Positions 1 to 11,567 of a stretch of 64,000 nt of DNA are shown piece after piece. Source of the DNA: Hermatobates lingyangjiaoensis (lineage: Eukaryota; Arthropoda; Insecta; Hemiptera; Hermatobatidae); assembly GCA_026182355.1 (NCBI GenBank), contig JAPFBL010000244.1:676001-740000 (forward strand), read 5' to 3'. The position numbers and the translations under genes were made by a program. The notes beneath the pieces were generated by a model. The model saw nothing but the letters and a program-made list of their open reading frames with translations. It had not been told where the DNA came from and did not search any database. Position 1 is the stretch's first letter. Every line of letters begins with the position of its first letter.

Positions 1-57
1 GGTAGCATGGAGTGGGAGGCCATGCAAGCGAAGGCAGACACCAGTGCAGTGGGAGCC

Positions 58-141
58 ATGCCTTTGTCTGGCCGGTGCCTGCTGCTGCTCCTGCTGGCAC
101 TCGAGTGCACCGCCTGGCACTCTCCCGAACTACTACTACCC
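58..141 (+). CDS. Putative first coding exon with signal peptide
   Basis: From the ATG at 58 a short open frame encodes a basic/polar start (MPLSGRC), six consecutive leucines, then ALECTAWHSPELLLP. This is a textbook n-region, h-region and cleavage-region layout, so the product would enter the secretory pathway. The frame stops at 166, but a GTCAGT donor at 142-147 would end the exon in phase 0. The patch is GC-rich against very AT-rich flanks, which favours a real exon. It could be exon 1 of the Ig-type gene whose later exons lie at 8347 and 13096. That exon at 8347 needs two bases from the previous exon, so another exon would have to lie between. It could also be an unrelated gene or chance. 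Confidence 0.4.
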
Positions 142-204
142 GTCAGTACTCCACACTACTCTTAACTCTACCACCCACGCAGCAGCCTATTCTTCATCAT
201 ATAT

Positions 205-355
205 ATATATAACAGATTCAATAATATATCGACCGTTTGATAGAATAGGTGTGTTCTCTAATCGGGGTTCGATCAATTTTCCAGGATAAAAAATCAAACT
301 CTCGTTGCCAACGTTTCGGTTTTATTTAAAACTTTTTCATAGGCAGAAGTAAGAA
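205..355. mobile_element. PLE terminal fragment (CGTTTCGG family)
   Basis: After a short (AT)n tract the sequence GATTCAATAATATATCGACC leads through TCGGGGTTCG to CCAACGTTTCGG and TATTTAAAACTTTTTCATAG. The same segment recurs at 655-770 (same strand), 800-935 (inverted) and, truncated, 61085-61205. The stretch around 318-348 is a degenerate hammerhead-like unit on the minus strand: hairpin arms and the ACGT helix III remain but the core reads TATGAAAA instead of CTGANGA. Confidence 0.6.
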
Positions 356-525
356 TTTTTTAACTAAGAAAATGAAATTTACATTATTTAAAGGAACAAC
401 AATGTTAACCGGACAAACCATTCGACTAGACTAATAAGATAACTTTACAAATAAGTAAAACTTTACATTTGAAAATGAGATAACTTTACAATGAGATACA
501 ACGTGTCAGTGTCAGTTGGGTTTTT

Positions 526-568
526 GACTCTGACGAAGACCGCTTGTTACGGTTGAAAGATCTTAGTC
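526..568 (+). ncRNA. Hammerhead-like ribozyme motif (AGATCT family)
   Basis: Reading 5' to 3': helix I strand GACT, core CTGACGA, one extra A, helix II GACCG-loop-CGGTT, GAA, self-complementary AGATCT as helix III, T at the cleavage position, then AGTC, which pairs with GACT. Beyond a T-rich internal loop, TGGG (about 517-520) can pair with CCCA (577-580). This is type I topology with helix I open. The extra base after CTGACGA is non-canonical. Confidence 0.65.
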
Positions 569-654
569 TTGTTTTCCCATTTTCTTATTGTGGTTTGATC
601 ATTGATTGTTATTTCACGTGTTTTTTTGAAAACTATATATATATAATATATATA

Positions 655-940
655 TATATAGGTGTGTTCACTAATCGGGGTTCGGTCAATTTTCCAGGAT
701 AAAAAATCAAACTCTCGTTGCCAACGTTTCGGTTTTATTTAAAACCTTTTTAATAGGCCTACAAACAAAGGATAATAAGAAATCACATATCAACATCAAA
801 GTTAAAAAGGTTTTAAATAAAACCGAAACGTTGGCAACGAGAGTTTGATTTTTTATCCTGGAAAATTGACCGAACCCCGATTAGTGAACACACCTATTCT
901 ATCAAACGGTCGATATATTATTGAATCTGTTATATATATA
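655..940. repeat. Inverted pair of PLE termini
   Basis: The left arm (about 658-760) and right arm (about 800-935) are inverted copies of the terminal fragment at 205-355, separated by a spacer of about 40 bp. The right arm runs into (AT)n at about 930-970. PLEs are known to carry terminal repeats in inverted as well as direct orientation, which fits. Confidence 0.65.
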
Positions 941-1769
941 TGTATGTATATAAATATATATATATATATATCAAATTAAACCACAATGAAAAAAAAGAAA
1001 ACAATAAAAAAATGCTCTGAGGCCTTTCAATTTATGTCATCAGAAAGCAAAGTAAGAACTAAGAATATAATACTTTTTTTATGTTATCTTCTCAGTTTTT
1101 ACTTTGTTTGCTCCCGTATGACAAATTGAAAGGCCTCACAACATTTATTTCTAATCTTTTATTTTTTTCCTTGTAGTTTAATTTCATTGATTGCATCACG
1201 TGTTTATTTATTGTGATTTTTTCTGCATACATATATATATATCTATTTCGATATACATATACTATATTTAATAAACGGTACATAAGGACTATAAAACTTG
1301 AAATGACACAAAGCACGACACAGAAAAATTAATAAAAAGCACACTTACAGAATTCTGAATATATTTCGAACTGTTGTTCGTCATGGTTGGAAAGATTCGC
1401 GCTCCGTCTTTCGAAGCTTGGTTATATATTTTACTTACCCGTATATAAAAAATAATAATCAACAATAACTCTTGATATAATATATGAATTAAACACCACA
1501 ATAAACAAATATATATTAATTAAAATGCGCTAAGGCCATTCGTTACAACATCATCAGAGAGCTAAATGAACTAAACAAAACATATAATAACAAGTTAACC
1601 TGGTTGATTGAAGTCTTTAGGATTGCTGGCATTCCCTGTCTGAATGTAAAGTTCCTAAACTTGAAGGAGTCTTGATCTGCTTAGTTAATATTTTATTAAT
1701 ATTTCATCTAGTTCGTAAAGTCCCGGACTATTGTTCATTGAATTTCCATAAAAGTTCTTTATGGGTGCA

Positions 1770-2196
1770 CTTTCAATAATATTTTCTCCTCCTTTCTGAA
1801 AGTACAAAAGTTAATTGCTTTGCTTCACTCCAATTTATGATATGATTATTGTTCCTTACATGTAAGAACAAGGCACTCTTTTCATCTTCCCATCTGATCG
1901 AATATTGGTGTTGTTTTACTCTTGTAAAGAGACCTTTACTCGTCTGTCCAATATAAGACATTTGGCAATCAGTACAAGGTATCCTATATACACAACTATC
2001 TTTTTGACTCCCCCTTATATATTAACAAGCCTATTAAACAAATTACTATCATTACTAAACACAACGGAAAGGTCCAGCTTTTTCAAAAATGAGGGCAGAT
2101 CTTTCAAACAGGGGTTATATGGAATGACTACATATTTATTTTCTATGAGCTGTTCTTCATTGTTTGATGTCAGGGATTGTTTCACTGACATCAAAC

Positions 2197-2237
<41 letters not shown>

Positions 2238-2275
2238 ATGATAAACGAAAAACGGTCCGGCAGGACAAATAACAA
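1770..2275 (-). pseudogene. Penelope-like element, end of RT and GIY-YIG endonuclease
   Basis: Two minus-strand frames cover the RT-endonuclease junction of a PLE. The upstream one (2230-2015) reads ENKYVVIPYNPCLKDLPSFL and ends FSNDSNLFNRLVNI. After a frameshift near 2010 the other continues SCVYRIPCTDCQMSYIGQTS, then GLFTRVKQH, to about 1770. VYRIPC...YIG is the GIY-YIG entry motif of PLE endonucleases; ERRRKYY near the end is the usual conserved region. The element is inactivated by the frameshift and truncated at an (AT)n tract at about 2197-2236. Confidence 0.82.
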
Positions 2276-2317
2276 TTAAAATAAGCAGTGACACATAAAC
2301 AGAAACACAACAAAGAC

Positions 2318-2370
2318 TCACTTTTCAATATTTCGACCGTAATGGCGGTCGTCCTCAGGAGAAGAAGTGA
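2318..2370 (-). ncRNA. Hammerhead-like motif (AATATT family)
   Basis: On the minus strand: TCACTT, CTTC, TC, core CTGAGGA, extra C, helix II GACCG-CCATTA-CGGTC, GAA, ATAT helix III, T, then GA and AAGTGA, which close helix I with an internal loop. It is identical in layout to the copy at 39486-39539. It lies between two (AT)n tracts. Confidence 0.62.
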
Positions 2371-2395
2371 ATTGACGGAGCGACGACAGTCAACT

Positions 2396-2397
<2 letters not shown>

Positions 2398-2455
<58 letters not shown>
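2398..2455. repeat. (AT)n microsatellite
   Basis: Perfect AT dinucleotide run. Comparable tracts lie at 2197-2236, 3269-3291, 3609-3652, 9786-9818, 28370-28393, 37864-37886, 38280-38300, 39213-39363 and 49621-49655. Nearly all abut a PLE terminal fragment. Confidence 0.95.
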
Positions 2456-2457
<2 letters not shown>

Positions 2458-2610
2458 TCAAAGGGGCTACTTCTGCCCGATGACGATGAATGTCGAAATA
2501 TCGTTGTGAGTCTTTTTTGTGAGTGTTTTTATCTGTTTTTCTCTTTCCTATGTATTCAAGGAAATTTCTCTTTCTAATATTCAAGCCACAATAAGAAAAT
2601 GGGAAAACAA

Positions 2611-2653
2611 GACTAAGATCTTTCAACCGTAACAAGCAGTCTTCGTCAGAGTC
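2611..2653 (-). ncRNA. Hammerhead-like motif (AGATCT family)
   Basis: Minus-strand copy of the unit at 526-568: GACT, CTGACGA, extra A, GACTG-loop-CGGTT (one G-U pair), GAA, AGATCT, T, AGTC. An inverted, disrupted copy follows at 2760-2798, where helix I is broken by an insertion. Confidence 0.62.
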
Positions 2654-2867
2654 TAAAACCCAACTGAAACACTAGATGCAGAGAACATCTGGTGAGGGGT
2701 TGAGATTCTCTGCATCTAGTGTTTCAGTTGGGTTTTTTGACCCAAAAAACAAGGGTCCTCTGACGAAGACCGCTTGTTACGGTTGAAAGATCTTAGTCTT
2801 GTTTTCCCATTTTCTTATTGTGGTTTGATTACTGATTGTTATTTCACGTGTTTATGTGAAATCTTTT

Positions 2868-2909
<42 letters not shown>

Positions 2910-2956
2910 CAATATAAACAAAGAAACATAGAGAAATCAGAAGAACACACTTACAG

Positions 2957-2990
2957 TCTCTAATTTTCGGTTTGAACCGTCTTCAGGAGA
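2957..2990 (-). ncRNA. Hammerhead-like motif (AATT family)
   Basis: Minus strand: TCTC, CTGAAGA, extra C, helix II GGTT-CA-AACC, GAA, AATT helix III, A, GAGA. TCTC and GAGA form helix I. Related copies lie at about 28486-28512 (minus), 28568-28600 (plus, mutated core) and 49541-49570 (minus). Confidence 0.6.
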
Positions 2991-3335
2991 GATAAGAGAG
3001 GGAAACCAAGCGCACTGGATCAGAGACGGTTGGAGACCAACAGTGTTGCCGCATGCGCGCCCGTTCACAGAAAATAAGGTAGACAGGAATCAATTTATAA
3101 TTAATTTATAATTTATAATTACATTAAATTAATGGAATATGAAAATAATAAATATATAAAAAAGAAAAAATTGAAAAAATAAGGGAAATTGATACATAAA
3201 CAAAAGTACTGACTGAGCTATGGCTATGGTAATTTGTCCGTTTTGGATCGTATTTCCAACGAAAAAAAGTATATATATATATATATATATACTCGTTACT
3301 TGTCAATACACTAAAATTTATTTAATGTCCTCAAA

Positions 3336-3412
3336 CACACACACACGCGCACACACACACACACACACACACATACATACACACACACACATACATACAC
3401 ACACACACACCG
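3336..3412. repeat. (AC)n microsatellite, interrupted
   Basis: AC repeats with ACAT interruptions. No LINE sequence is seen next to it, unlike the (AC)n tracts near 61-62.5 kb. Confidence 0.9.
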
Positions 3413-3606
3413 TAGAACAGTTAGGGCTGCAGGAGAAGGAGGGTCCACGACCTGAAGCTGCTAATTACAACGGGCACCCTGGTGCGCGAAAACATTCCCT
3501 GGGTCGTTGGCTCTAAACTGCCGCAAGTCCCATAGTTATCATTATAGCACAACCATGACCTGTCTCCATACTTCATCTGTACTTTCTATTTCTAATTGTA
3601 CTTTAG

Positions 3607-3656
<50 letters not shown>

Positions 3657-3767
3657 ATTTCACATAAACACGTGAAATAACAATCAATGATGAAACCAAA
3701 ATAAGAAATAGGAAAACAAGACTAAGATCTTTCCCGTTTCTTATTGTGGTTTGATCATATATATATG

Positions 3768-4034
3768 TCATCTTCAGGGTTACAACATGATTGTTTTACA
3801 ATTAGCACTTCTATTACTACTATTTTGGTTATTTATTACATTTTACATGTACAGTAACAGAGAGGAATTGATTGATAAATCAGTTATTTCGACTACGATC
3901 CTCAATCAATTCCCCTCTGTTACTGTACATGTAAAATGTAATAAATAACTAAAATAGTAGTAATAGTAGTGCTAATTGTAAAACAATCATGTTGTAGCCC
4001 TGAAGATGACATAAATATATGTCAAAACGTCGGC
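3768..4034. repeat. PLE inverted repeat with hammerhead-like motif
   Basis: Arms of about 110 bp (from CATCTTCAGGGTTACAAC at 3768, and the inverse ending near 4007) flank a short centre around 3880. The right arm continues into a plus-strand motif at 3996-4034: AGCC, CTGAAGA, T, GACAT-loop-ATGTC, AAA, ACGT, C, GGC. Here the invariant G before AA is A, predicted to be inactivating. Confidence 0.7.
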
Positions 4035-4363
4035 AAAAGGACTAGTTTAAAATCATCGGACCTCAAACCTCAAAAAAATTACATCATATAAATATTGGGT
4101 CAAGAAAACAAATCATGATATATATGACTTCATTTCCACTGGTACAACTGAACGCACGCACCTCTTCTTCTTCTCTTCTACTCTCTTCTTCATGACGAAC
4201 TTCAGTTCAAAATATTGATCCAGTAAGTGTTCTCGTTTCTTGTATGTGTTGTTTTTTCTTTTATATATATATGGGTTCAAAATTCAAGAAGAGTAACACA
4301 CAGAGTAACCGGGTTACTTGCCGTTTGGTCTACAACGTTCTTGGTCGCCCTTTCTCTTTTCTC

Positions 4364-4620
4364 CTGAAGACGGATTATCCGAAAATTTCGATTTCTCTAT
4401 GAACGATTTTTCGATTTAGCTTCTCTAGTTTTCTGATCTCACACTTCCATTCATACGTTATAAATTAATACGTTCCATTAAAACGTTCCCAAACAATAAA
4501 AAAGTTTAAATATGAAAACTAATAACGCGTTTCGAACACTTAGTGTTCTTCTTTAAGTTTATATCTGCATTTTTCAGATACAAACCTGAGGAAGAACACT
4601 GAGTGTTCGAAACGCGTTAT
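4364..4620 (+). mobile_element. PLE terminal fragments with two hammerhead-like cores
   Basis: At 4364-4395: CTGAAGA, C, GGATTATCC hairpin, GAAAATTT. At 4586-4620: CTGAGGA, A, GAACAC-TGA-GTGTTC, GAAACGCGTT. A degraded inverse of the second lies at 4523-4550. Helix I is not convincing for either, so these may be decayed. Confidence 0.5.
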
Positions 4621-4829
4621 GAATGAATCATAGTACCTTTGGATTTGATAAGTGGATCAATTACTCACTGTATTATCTCCAGGAATGAAGGACTGATAAA
4701 CATCTCCCATTTGGACATTTATATTATGCCTAAATGGAACATTATATATTATGTAGCCAAGAAGTATATTATGATTACTTATAGTAAAGATGAGTGTCAG
4801 CCAATATACATATTTCACTCTTTTTGACT

Positions 4830-5486
4830 TTTAGATTAGTGGGGGAAAAGAGTGACTTCAGGTCCTCTTCTATCTTTGTTTAATTCATTTTTGAAATTAG
4901 CGTGCTTGCCTTGAAATAGTAAGCATTATCGCTTTATTTTGTTATTAATAACTAAACATTGAATTACGAAGTAAGACAGGAAAACATGCAAAAACAACAA
5001 CAACAATCAACAAACAATAAAACTTCAAGAATCATACTGTAGCAGTTATTAAATACTTCAATAGTCAAAGTTTAAAGAATAAAAAAAAAAGAGAAAAATA
5101 ACAGTGTATTTTTTGTTGTTATTGTTGTTGATGTGTTGCTAAAAGGATTTTGTAAGAATCCGTTTGCATGACTTTCACAAGTTGATTTGAACAGGTTAAA
5201 AACTATGGACCAAAACCTGCTTTATAAAGAAACCTTCCATGTTTTTTGCACAATGTACTCGAGGGAGTTGGGGGGGGATTGAAAGGAAGTGCAGTGTCAC
5301 CTATGAGGGGTCATTGCAGAAAAACTTTGGCCCAAGGACTCTTTACAAGCCTTCTCCGTTGGAAGTGACGACCTTGCTTTGAAATCAATCGATATTGTTT
5401 TTATAGAGTTATCAGTTTTAAATATTTTAAAAGGAATCTATAAAGTGTATAACGTTATGTTTGAGGGACGAAATGAATTGTACATA
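4830..5486. other. No gene seen
   Basis: AT-rich non-coding sequence. The stretch 4640-4830 is a repeat also found at 12400-12480 plus 12715-12830, and inverted at 52960-53130 (shared segment CATCTCCCATTT...). I see no coding signal. Confidence 0.5.
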
Positions 5487-6060
5487 CAGTAATCCCTCGC
5501 TAGTTCACGGTTCAGTTTTCACTCTTTCGCGGGGTCCTGAAAATGTTCAATTAAAAATTAAAAAAAATATTCAACTGTAATTGCAGTAAAAAATAAAAAA
5601 AAATACAACTCGTAATGAAACAGTACAGTAGTTAGTATTAGAGAAGAAAATATACAGGATTCTTCTTGTACAATCGAGAAAGATATCAAACAACCAGTGA
5701 CTTGCTGGATCAAAATATATTCTACAGTATTAAATTAAAGGTTAATAAAAGCTATCAAAAAATAATCAATAAAGACTAAAAATTAATGGAAAATATTAAA
5801 ACATAATCAATTGTAACGAGAGAATAATAAAAATATCAAAATATAGAAGTTGAAATTAATAAAAAAATAAAAGATGTTTCCTTTGATCTGATTGGCTAAT
5901 TCATATCGCCCAACTTCCTATTTACCACGCCCACCCATAGGGTATATTCTCCTTCTCTTATAGTCGGTAAAGACATAATTTTTTTTTTTATTAATTATTT
6001 TCTATTTTTTTCTTTTTGTTTTTCAATTTTATTTCAAGATCATCTTACGACGTATGACGG
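5487..6060 (+). mobile_element. pogo/Tigger-like non-autonomous element, left part
   Basis: Starts with the terminal CAGTAATCCCTCGCTAG after TA. The interior is shared with 36845-37410 and 42253-43413 (for example GAAAATATACAGGA and GATATCAAA). The right terminus is not recognisable here. Confidence 0.6.
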
Positions 6061-6214
6061 TGTGCCATATTAATAATATAAATCTTATTACAGTACTCGT
6101 ATACATATACAGTTATCATCAAAGAAAACCAAAAAATTTTCAAAACAAAAACGTGTAATTCAAATCATAAAAAAATCGTTACATTAAATTAACTGGCTAT
6201 GCAAACAAATATAA

Positions 6215-7151
6215 TCTATATATATAAAAATGAATGTATGTCTGTTTGTTTGTACTTGATAGATTCAAAAACCATACATCCAATCGCCGTGAAAATTTAG
6301 GAAATTATTAAGTATATCCCCGGGAAGGCTTATGTAAAGTTTTTTAAAAATCAGACTTGTGGTTCAGGTAATATCCCAAAAATATTATAATAGATAAGGT
6401 TTGCTGTATAACCTGTTTGTTTACATTTTGACTTTAATTGGTAATGGCAGCCGCAGGTAGGTTATTCATTATGATAATATTTCCACATGCTTTGTTCAAT
6501 TGGAAACAGCCAGGTACCAGAAATTTTATTATTGTTTTCTGAAAAGACAATTATTGTAATTTTATATGGGTTTCTTATTAACTTTAACAAAGCTTTAGTT
6601 ATTATCAATAGTTTACAATTAACCTTTCATATCTAAATTGGTTTAACTTGCTTTAAGCATTAAAGAAAGTTATGCGTTAAATAATAACTTATTAACTTTA
6701 AGTATGCATGATAGTATTACGAATAATAATGATAGTATTTGAACTATTAATTTTAATCTTAAAAGAATATAAAGTATTCTGTTTAAGTTTAATAATTGTA
6801 AGGCTTCTTTATTTATTCCTGATTGATTAATTCGTTTGTTTAAAATATTTAATTATTAGTAATTAGTATCCGGGCCAACATTTCTTGATCTATTGTTGGG
6901 CAAAAAATATTCTTTTTATTATTTGTTTAATCTAATGTATCAACTACCAATTGTATTAGACAATGTGTGAAATTTATAATCAGTGTTAGATCATATCTTT
7001 TTTACGTAATCTGTAATTTTAATTCTGTATTAATTTCGTTTATCTCAAAAAAGTTAAGTGTAACGGAACTGTAGAAAATATAATTGTTTTCGTTATATGT
7101 AATTTATTATTAGAGTTGGAATTAAATTTTTTTCCCGGGTAGATCAGCTAG
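6215..7151 (+). mobile_element. Non-autonomous Helitron
   Basis: Begins TCTATATATATAAAAATGAA, a very common arthropod Helitron 5' end, and finishes CCCGGGTAGATCAGCTAG. The flanking bases are A on the left and T on the right, the usual Helitron A|T target. There is no open reading frame. The 3' CCCGGG can form only a weak hairpin. Confidence 0.7.
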
Positions 7152-7204
7152 TAAACTTTAAAATAAATATATTTTTAATTTGCAAATATTACAGTTGAAA
7201 AATC

Positions 7205-7330
7205 AATGGCAGTCCCACAAGGGAACACACATATGCCGAACATTGGTCCTTTGTGATACCACACAGTGATCATTCTGCATTAACAGTCCTAAATTTTGCC
7301 TAACTCAAGTGCATTTAGACTACCAGAAGT
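7205..7330 (-). mobile_element. tRNA-derived SINE, 3' part
   Basis: Carries GGCAGTCCCACAAG, then ATATGCCGAACATTGG and the CCTAAATTTTGCC block, all present in the full copies at 22199 and 22526. Confidence 0.7.
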
Positions 7331-8090
7331 GGGACTTAAATGCACTTTATTTGTTCAGTGGAAACATAATATCAAACTCGTTAATAACTAACTTAGGTTT
7401 TGTTTGATTAGTCAACCACTTGTTCGACAACCAACCATCCAAGCATTAGAAAGTACTGCTGCAGATTTTGTTTAAAACTTACAGCAGCTATTATGTGGCA
7501 TTTATAGTTGATTTATAAACAATTTTATCCCAAAATTTGTTGATCAGAAATAAAATAAGAATTAGTATAACTGAAAACAGTATAACAGAAGTGTTAAAAC
7601 GGGACTAGCGACAAAGAGCAGGTCTGTTTGTGTGGCAGCACTGACTAACTGAGCTAACACTTCCTATAGCCACTTCAATCAGGGCTGCCAATACTTCATT
7701 TAGAATTTTCCCTTTAAATGAAGCATCATGAAAATATGTTTGATTGAGGTAATTTTTATTTTACCATTTTATTCTTCTAACCTATCATTTTAACTCATTA
7801 AAACAATTCAAATTTTTTTTAATAAACTTCTAAATAACAATTTTATTTCATTTAATAAGAGACAATATAAATAAATGCCAACAAAACCGACCAGTAGGGC
7901 TGGTGATTCATTATTCCAAAACAAAATTTTAATTTTTATATTCCTCTTTGCAAGAATTGGCATTATAAATTGCTAATATTAGATTCATTTATTAAAATAA
8001 AATTTCACTGTTATATAATTGTCGATTTAGCGTTAAAACGGTATTATAACTACCTTTTTTATCAATGTAATTTTCAAAAAAATTACTTAT
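7331..8090. other. No gene seen
   Basis: AT-rich; I see nothing beyond low-level repeat remnants. Confidence 0.5.
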
Positions 8091-8129
8091 CTGCATATAA
8101 TGTACTATTTTTTGGTATACAAGTAAAAG

Positions 8130-8290
8130 TTTATACATGAAATAGACTGTTTAAATTATGCTCTATTAAATGCCAATTAGGGAATATAATGGTGTCTAAT
8201 TACGATGACTTTGATTTGTAGCTGTAATTTAAATTGAAGTAATTAGTTATGCCTAATTATCAATATTATGACAAAGCGTGACACAATTGG
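8130..8290 (+). mobile_element. Solo arm of a TIR DNA element
   Basis: Contains GATGACTTTGATTTGTAGCT and nearby AATTAG blocks that form both inverted arms of the element at 30596-31215. Only one arm is present here, just upstream of the Ig exon. Confidence 0.55.
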
Positions 8291-8346
8291 TGACTAGCGT
8301 ATTAATATATATGATGAATAAATATGGTCTATTACTGACGTTTCAG

Positions 8347-8473
8347 TGCAAGAGGAAGACACATCAACAGGGGCAGGACGCCGAGGTACAATGTCGGCTA
8401 TGGCACCTTCAGGATTCTGCCAGACAGTGCTGAACTTTCTTGCAATTTTCCTCATCAAGTCTTTATCGTATCT
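8347..8473 (+). CDS. Ig-domain exon (B-strand cysteine)
   Basis: After a TTTCAG acceptor ending at 8346, the frame starting with one carried-over base reads ARGRHINRGRTPRYNVGYG, then TFRILPDSAELSCNFPHQ. The AELSC segment is a typical Ig B-strand with the first disulfide cysteine. The frame stays open to a GTCAGT donor at 8474-8479; an alternative GT at 8459 is in the same phase. With the longer version the spacing from this Cys to the Trp of the next exon is 13 residues, normal for Ig domains. The other two frames look less coherent. The exon is separated from its partner by a 4.6 kb intron filled with PLE, hAT and SINE sequence. The exact donor is uncertain. Confidence 0.5.
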
Positions 8474-9115
8474 GTCAGTAGTTCTTTTCTAACAAAATCT
8501 ATTTTATTCTAATCAATGTGTGTGTCTGTGTACACTTTTTGTTTACTTTAACAAGATCAAAGTATAATAACTGATTCATTCATTATCCATTTTTTTTTTC
8601 AATGACATGCATGAGATAAGAAAGGGAAACCAAGTATACTGGTTCAGAGACTGTTGGAGACCCAACAATGTTGCCGTTTCATCAAATTTATTTCATGCAA
8701 GCTGATCTACCTTTCTAATTCTAACTCTCATAATAAATTACATATAACGAAAACAATTTAGATTTTCTATAGTTCCGATACATTTAAGTTTTTTTCAGAT
8801 AAAGGAAATTTATACAGAAGGTAAATTATAGATTACGCAAAAAAAGATATAATATAAAACTTACAAATTTTCACATTTTTTTTAAAAAAAAGAGATGCTA
8901 TAGAAAAGCAGATTACCATCAAAATCAAAATGACATCGTTAACTTTCTTAAGGAAATTCAAATAAGTTTCAGTTATAAAATATCCTTTAATTTCTTGCAG
9001 CAATGGAAAGAGAAACTTTAAGTTCATAAGTATGTAAGAGAACATATCATACATACAGGCTCTGAGTTGTATATATATATATATACTATACAATACATAT
9101 ATATATATATATTGA

Positions 9116-9373
9116 GCATTCTACATTGGTATGACTTCTACCAAGCTCAATGAGCGTTTGAACAACCATAGAGCTTCGGTCGGTCAGCGCAAACAGCTTC
9201 CTGTAGCTATCCATGCCAACAGCCATAACCTTTCTTTTAATGACTGCTTTTCTGTTCAAATCATTAAGCTAGTGACCACTGATGACCGTAGTTTGACATT
9301 AAGAGCGTCTGAGGAGGCCCACATATGGTTATTGGGGGCCCGATCAGATCCCGGTTTAAATCAGAAGCGTTAA
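9116..9373 (+). pseudogene. PLE GIY-YIG endonuclease fragment
   Basis: Directly after an (AT)n tract the frame reads AFYIGMTSTKLNERLNNHRA, then [40 protein letters not shown] and a stop at 9371-9373. YIG, the Arg of the NERL helix, the NSH histidine and the EE segment correspond to GIY-YIG catalytic positions. The start, including GIY and the RT, is missing. Sequence to 9785 is the element's 3' tail and ends at (TA)n. Confidence 0.82.
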
Positions 9374-9689
9374 CTTTTATTTGTTTTTCCTTTTATTTTT
9401 AACTTATATTTTCATATTCATATATATATTTTTTTATTTTATTATTTTTTTCCTTTTTTTATTATATATATATTTTTTATTTTATTTATTTATTTTTTTA
9501 TTATTTCCTTTTTTTAATTTATAATTTTTAATTTTATCTATTGTTTTTGCTTTCTCCGTTCTCCGACGTTTAGTGCCTAGCTCCTTTTTTACGCTAGTGC
9601 TGCTCTCTTCGGTTGACTCTTTATTTCTTCATTCGCGCTCCGTTCTTCGACGTGGGGAGATCTCTCTCACTTCGTCCTCTCTACTAGTT

Positions 9690-9730
9690 TACTCTCCTGA
9701 TGACGAACAACAGTTCGAAATATTGAATTC
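9690..9730 (+). ncRNA. Hammerhead-like motif (GAAC-AACA-GTTC)
   Basis: TCTC, CTGATGA, extra C, GAAC-AACA-GTTC, GAA, ATAT, T, GA. Helix I has two pairs (GA/TC) before mismatches. A decayed minus-strand relative is at 1365-1392. It is located in the 3' tail of the PLE fragment at 9116. Confidence 0.52.
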
Positions 9731-9784
9731 TGTAAGTTTTCTTTGTATTCTCTTTTCTGTGTCGTGCTTTGTGTAATTTAAAGT

Positions 9785-9821
<37 letters not shown>

Positions 9822-9879
9822 TCAATTTAAGTGTATAGATTTTTGAACAAATGAGGTGAACTCTACGATCGTTATAAAC

Positions 9880-10688
9880 CAGCGTTTCCTAAAGTGGGCG
9901 GTACCGCCCCCCTGGGGGCGGTGGTTTGATATTGGGGGGCGGTAGCGCAAAAATAGGCGGTTGGGGGGGCGGTAACGCAAAAATAGGCGGTTTGGGGGTC
10001 GGTAACTAAAAAATAGATGGTTGGTGGCGACAGTGTAGCTAATGTAGCAGCTGACTGCTACAATACTTACAACGTCGTCACAAACTGTTGGCGGTAACCA
10101 TCAAAAACCATACAAGTAATAAAAATTAGAAATAAGAATTTCAAAAGATATGCCGCTCTTTTACCTGAGGATTAAGTGGTCAGCCCCGGTCGAAAGTAAA
10201 AGAGAGTTTTCGGTCAAAATAAAGGGAATAAAAAGATAAGCTGCTCTTTCACGTATGTCCTATGGATTAAGAGGTCAGCCTTGATCGGAAGTAAATGAGT
10301 GTTCGTTCGAGATAAGAAGAATAAAATGATCGTTCCCCATATAAATAGTAGACCGCAATCTCAATTCTGTAAAGATAGATTGTGGCTGTAGATTGCATGA
10401 CAGCTAGAGGATGGTTTTTTACTATTTCTTACTGTACTTCTTTCTTTCCCCAAACATCCCTTTCTGGACATTAGTCCTTTCCTGCGCTTTCACCCTTTTA
10501 AAATACTATTCTTATATTCATTAACCTGAATAGGATAGGTTAGTTCTGATAGGCTTTTTGGCATATCTTTCCATTTTTATGGGGTAGTGGGCGCTGGCAG
10601 GCTATTCGAGAAGACAAGGGGGCGCTGGCACTCTACTCTACTCTAGAAGACAAGGGGGCGCCAGCCTGAAAAAGTTTGGGAAACCCAG
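9880..10688. mobile_element. Non-autonomous hAT element (8-bp TSD)
   Basis: The ends CAGCGTTTCCTAAAGTGGG and AAGTTTGGGAAACCCAG are imperfect inverted repeats. A perfect 8-bp target duplication TTATAAAC flanks it at 9872-9879 and 10689-10696. GGGGCGGT motifs are repeated inside. It has no transposase. It is inserted in the intron of the Ig-type gene. Confidence 0.9.
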
Positions 10689-10696
10689 TTATAAAC

Positions 10697-11567
10697 CTTC
10701 CCTCCCTATTTCATCTGATTCGAAGCTGTTTGGAGAGTATTGTCTAAATATGAGCGGTAGATTCCAAAAAAGGATCCTAATCAAAATCAAAATACCGTAG
10801 TTAGTTCCCCCGAAAAAAGTTACATAAGGCCCATATGTTTCTTTGTATCTAAATGTCTACAGTTTCATATCTATAGCGGACGGGCCGAGAAATTTTGTAT
10901 TTTATATATACAGACATGACTAAAAATAATCAATACAACTATTAATACAAAAAAATAATTACTATAGTCTCCAATGATATTCAAAAATGAAAAATAAATT
11001 AAATGATAGAAATATAATGGTAAAAAATTACTTCGATGTTTTAATAAAATAAATTAAACGATGTTTTACGATAGAAATAGAAATAGAATAACGGTCGTTA
11101 TATTACGTATTTAATCATACATTGTGTTGATAATCGACACAACATCCTTGCTAACTGCTGCCATCTAGCGACCCAAGTCGTAACCACATTACCTTCATCT
11201 GTAATTTAATTTGTCCAAGTAAAATTCACCTTACTACACAGTAAATTAACGTTTTCACCAATCAAATATACTGTTTAATAAACTTCTATTAATAAAGTAC
11301 ATTAATCTTAATATATAATTTATTTATAAAAACAAAAAATACAAAATAATTAGTATGAAGTTAAATATTGTAAGAGATTAAGTGTCATAATGTCATCATT
11401 AAATATTATGACTATGCAATATTACGCGCCTTTTCTAATTGATTACCAATTCATTAAACGCTTTAGATAATAAGAATTTTTTTAATATAATTAATGTTTT
11501 TTCCAATTATATAATTTTTAAATAAATATTTAAAAAAATATACACTATATGTATAATTAATTGGAGG
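10697..11567. other. No gene seen
   Basis: AT-rich intronic sequence; no coding or RNA signal that I can support. Confidence 0.5.
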
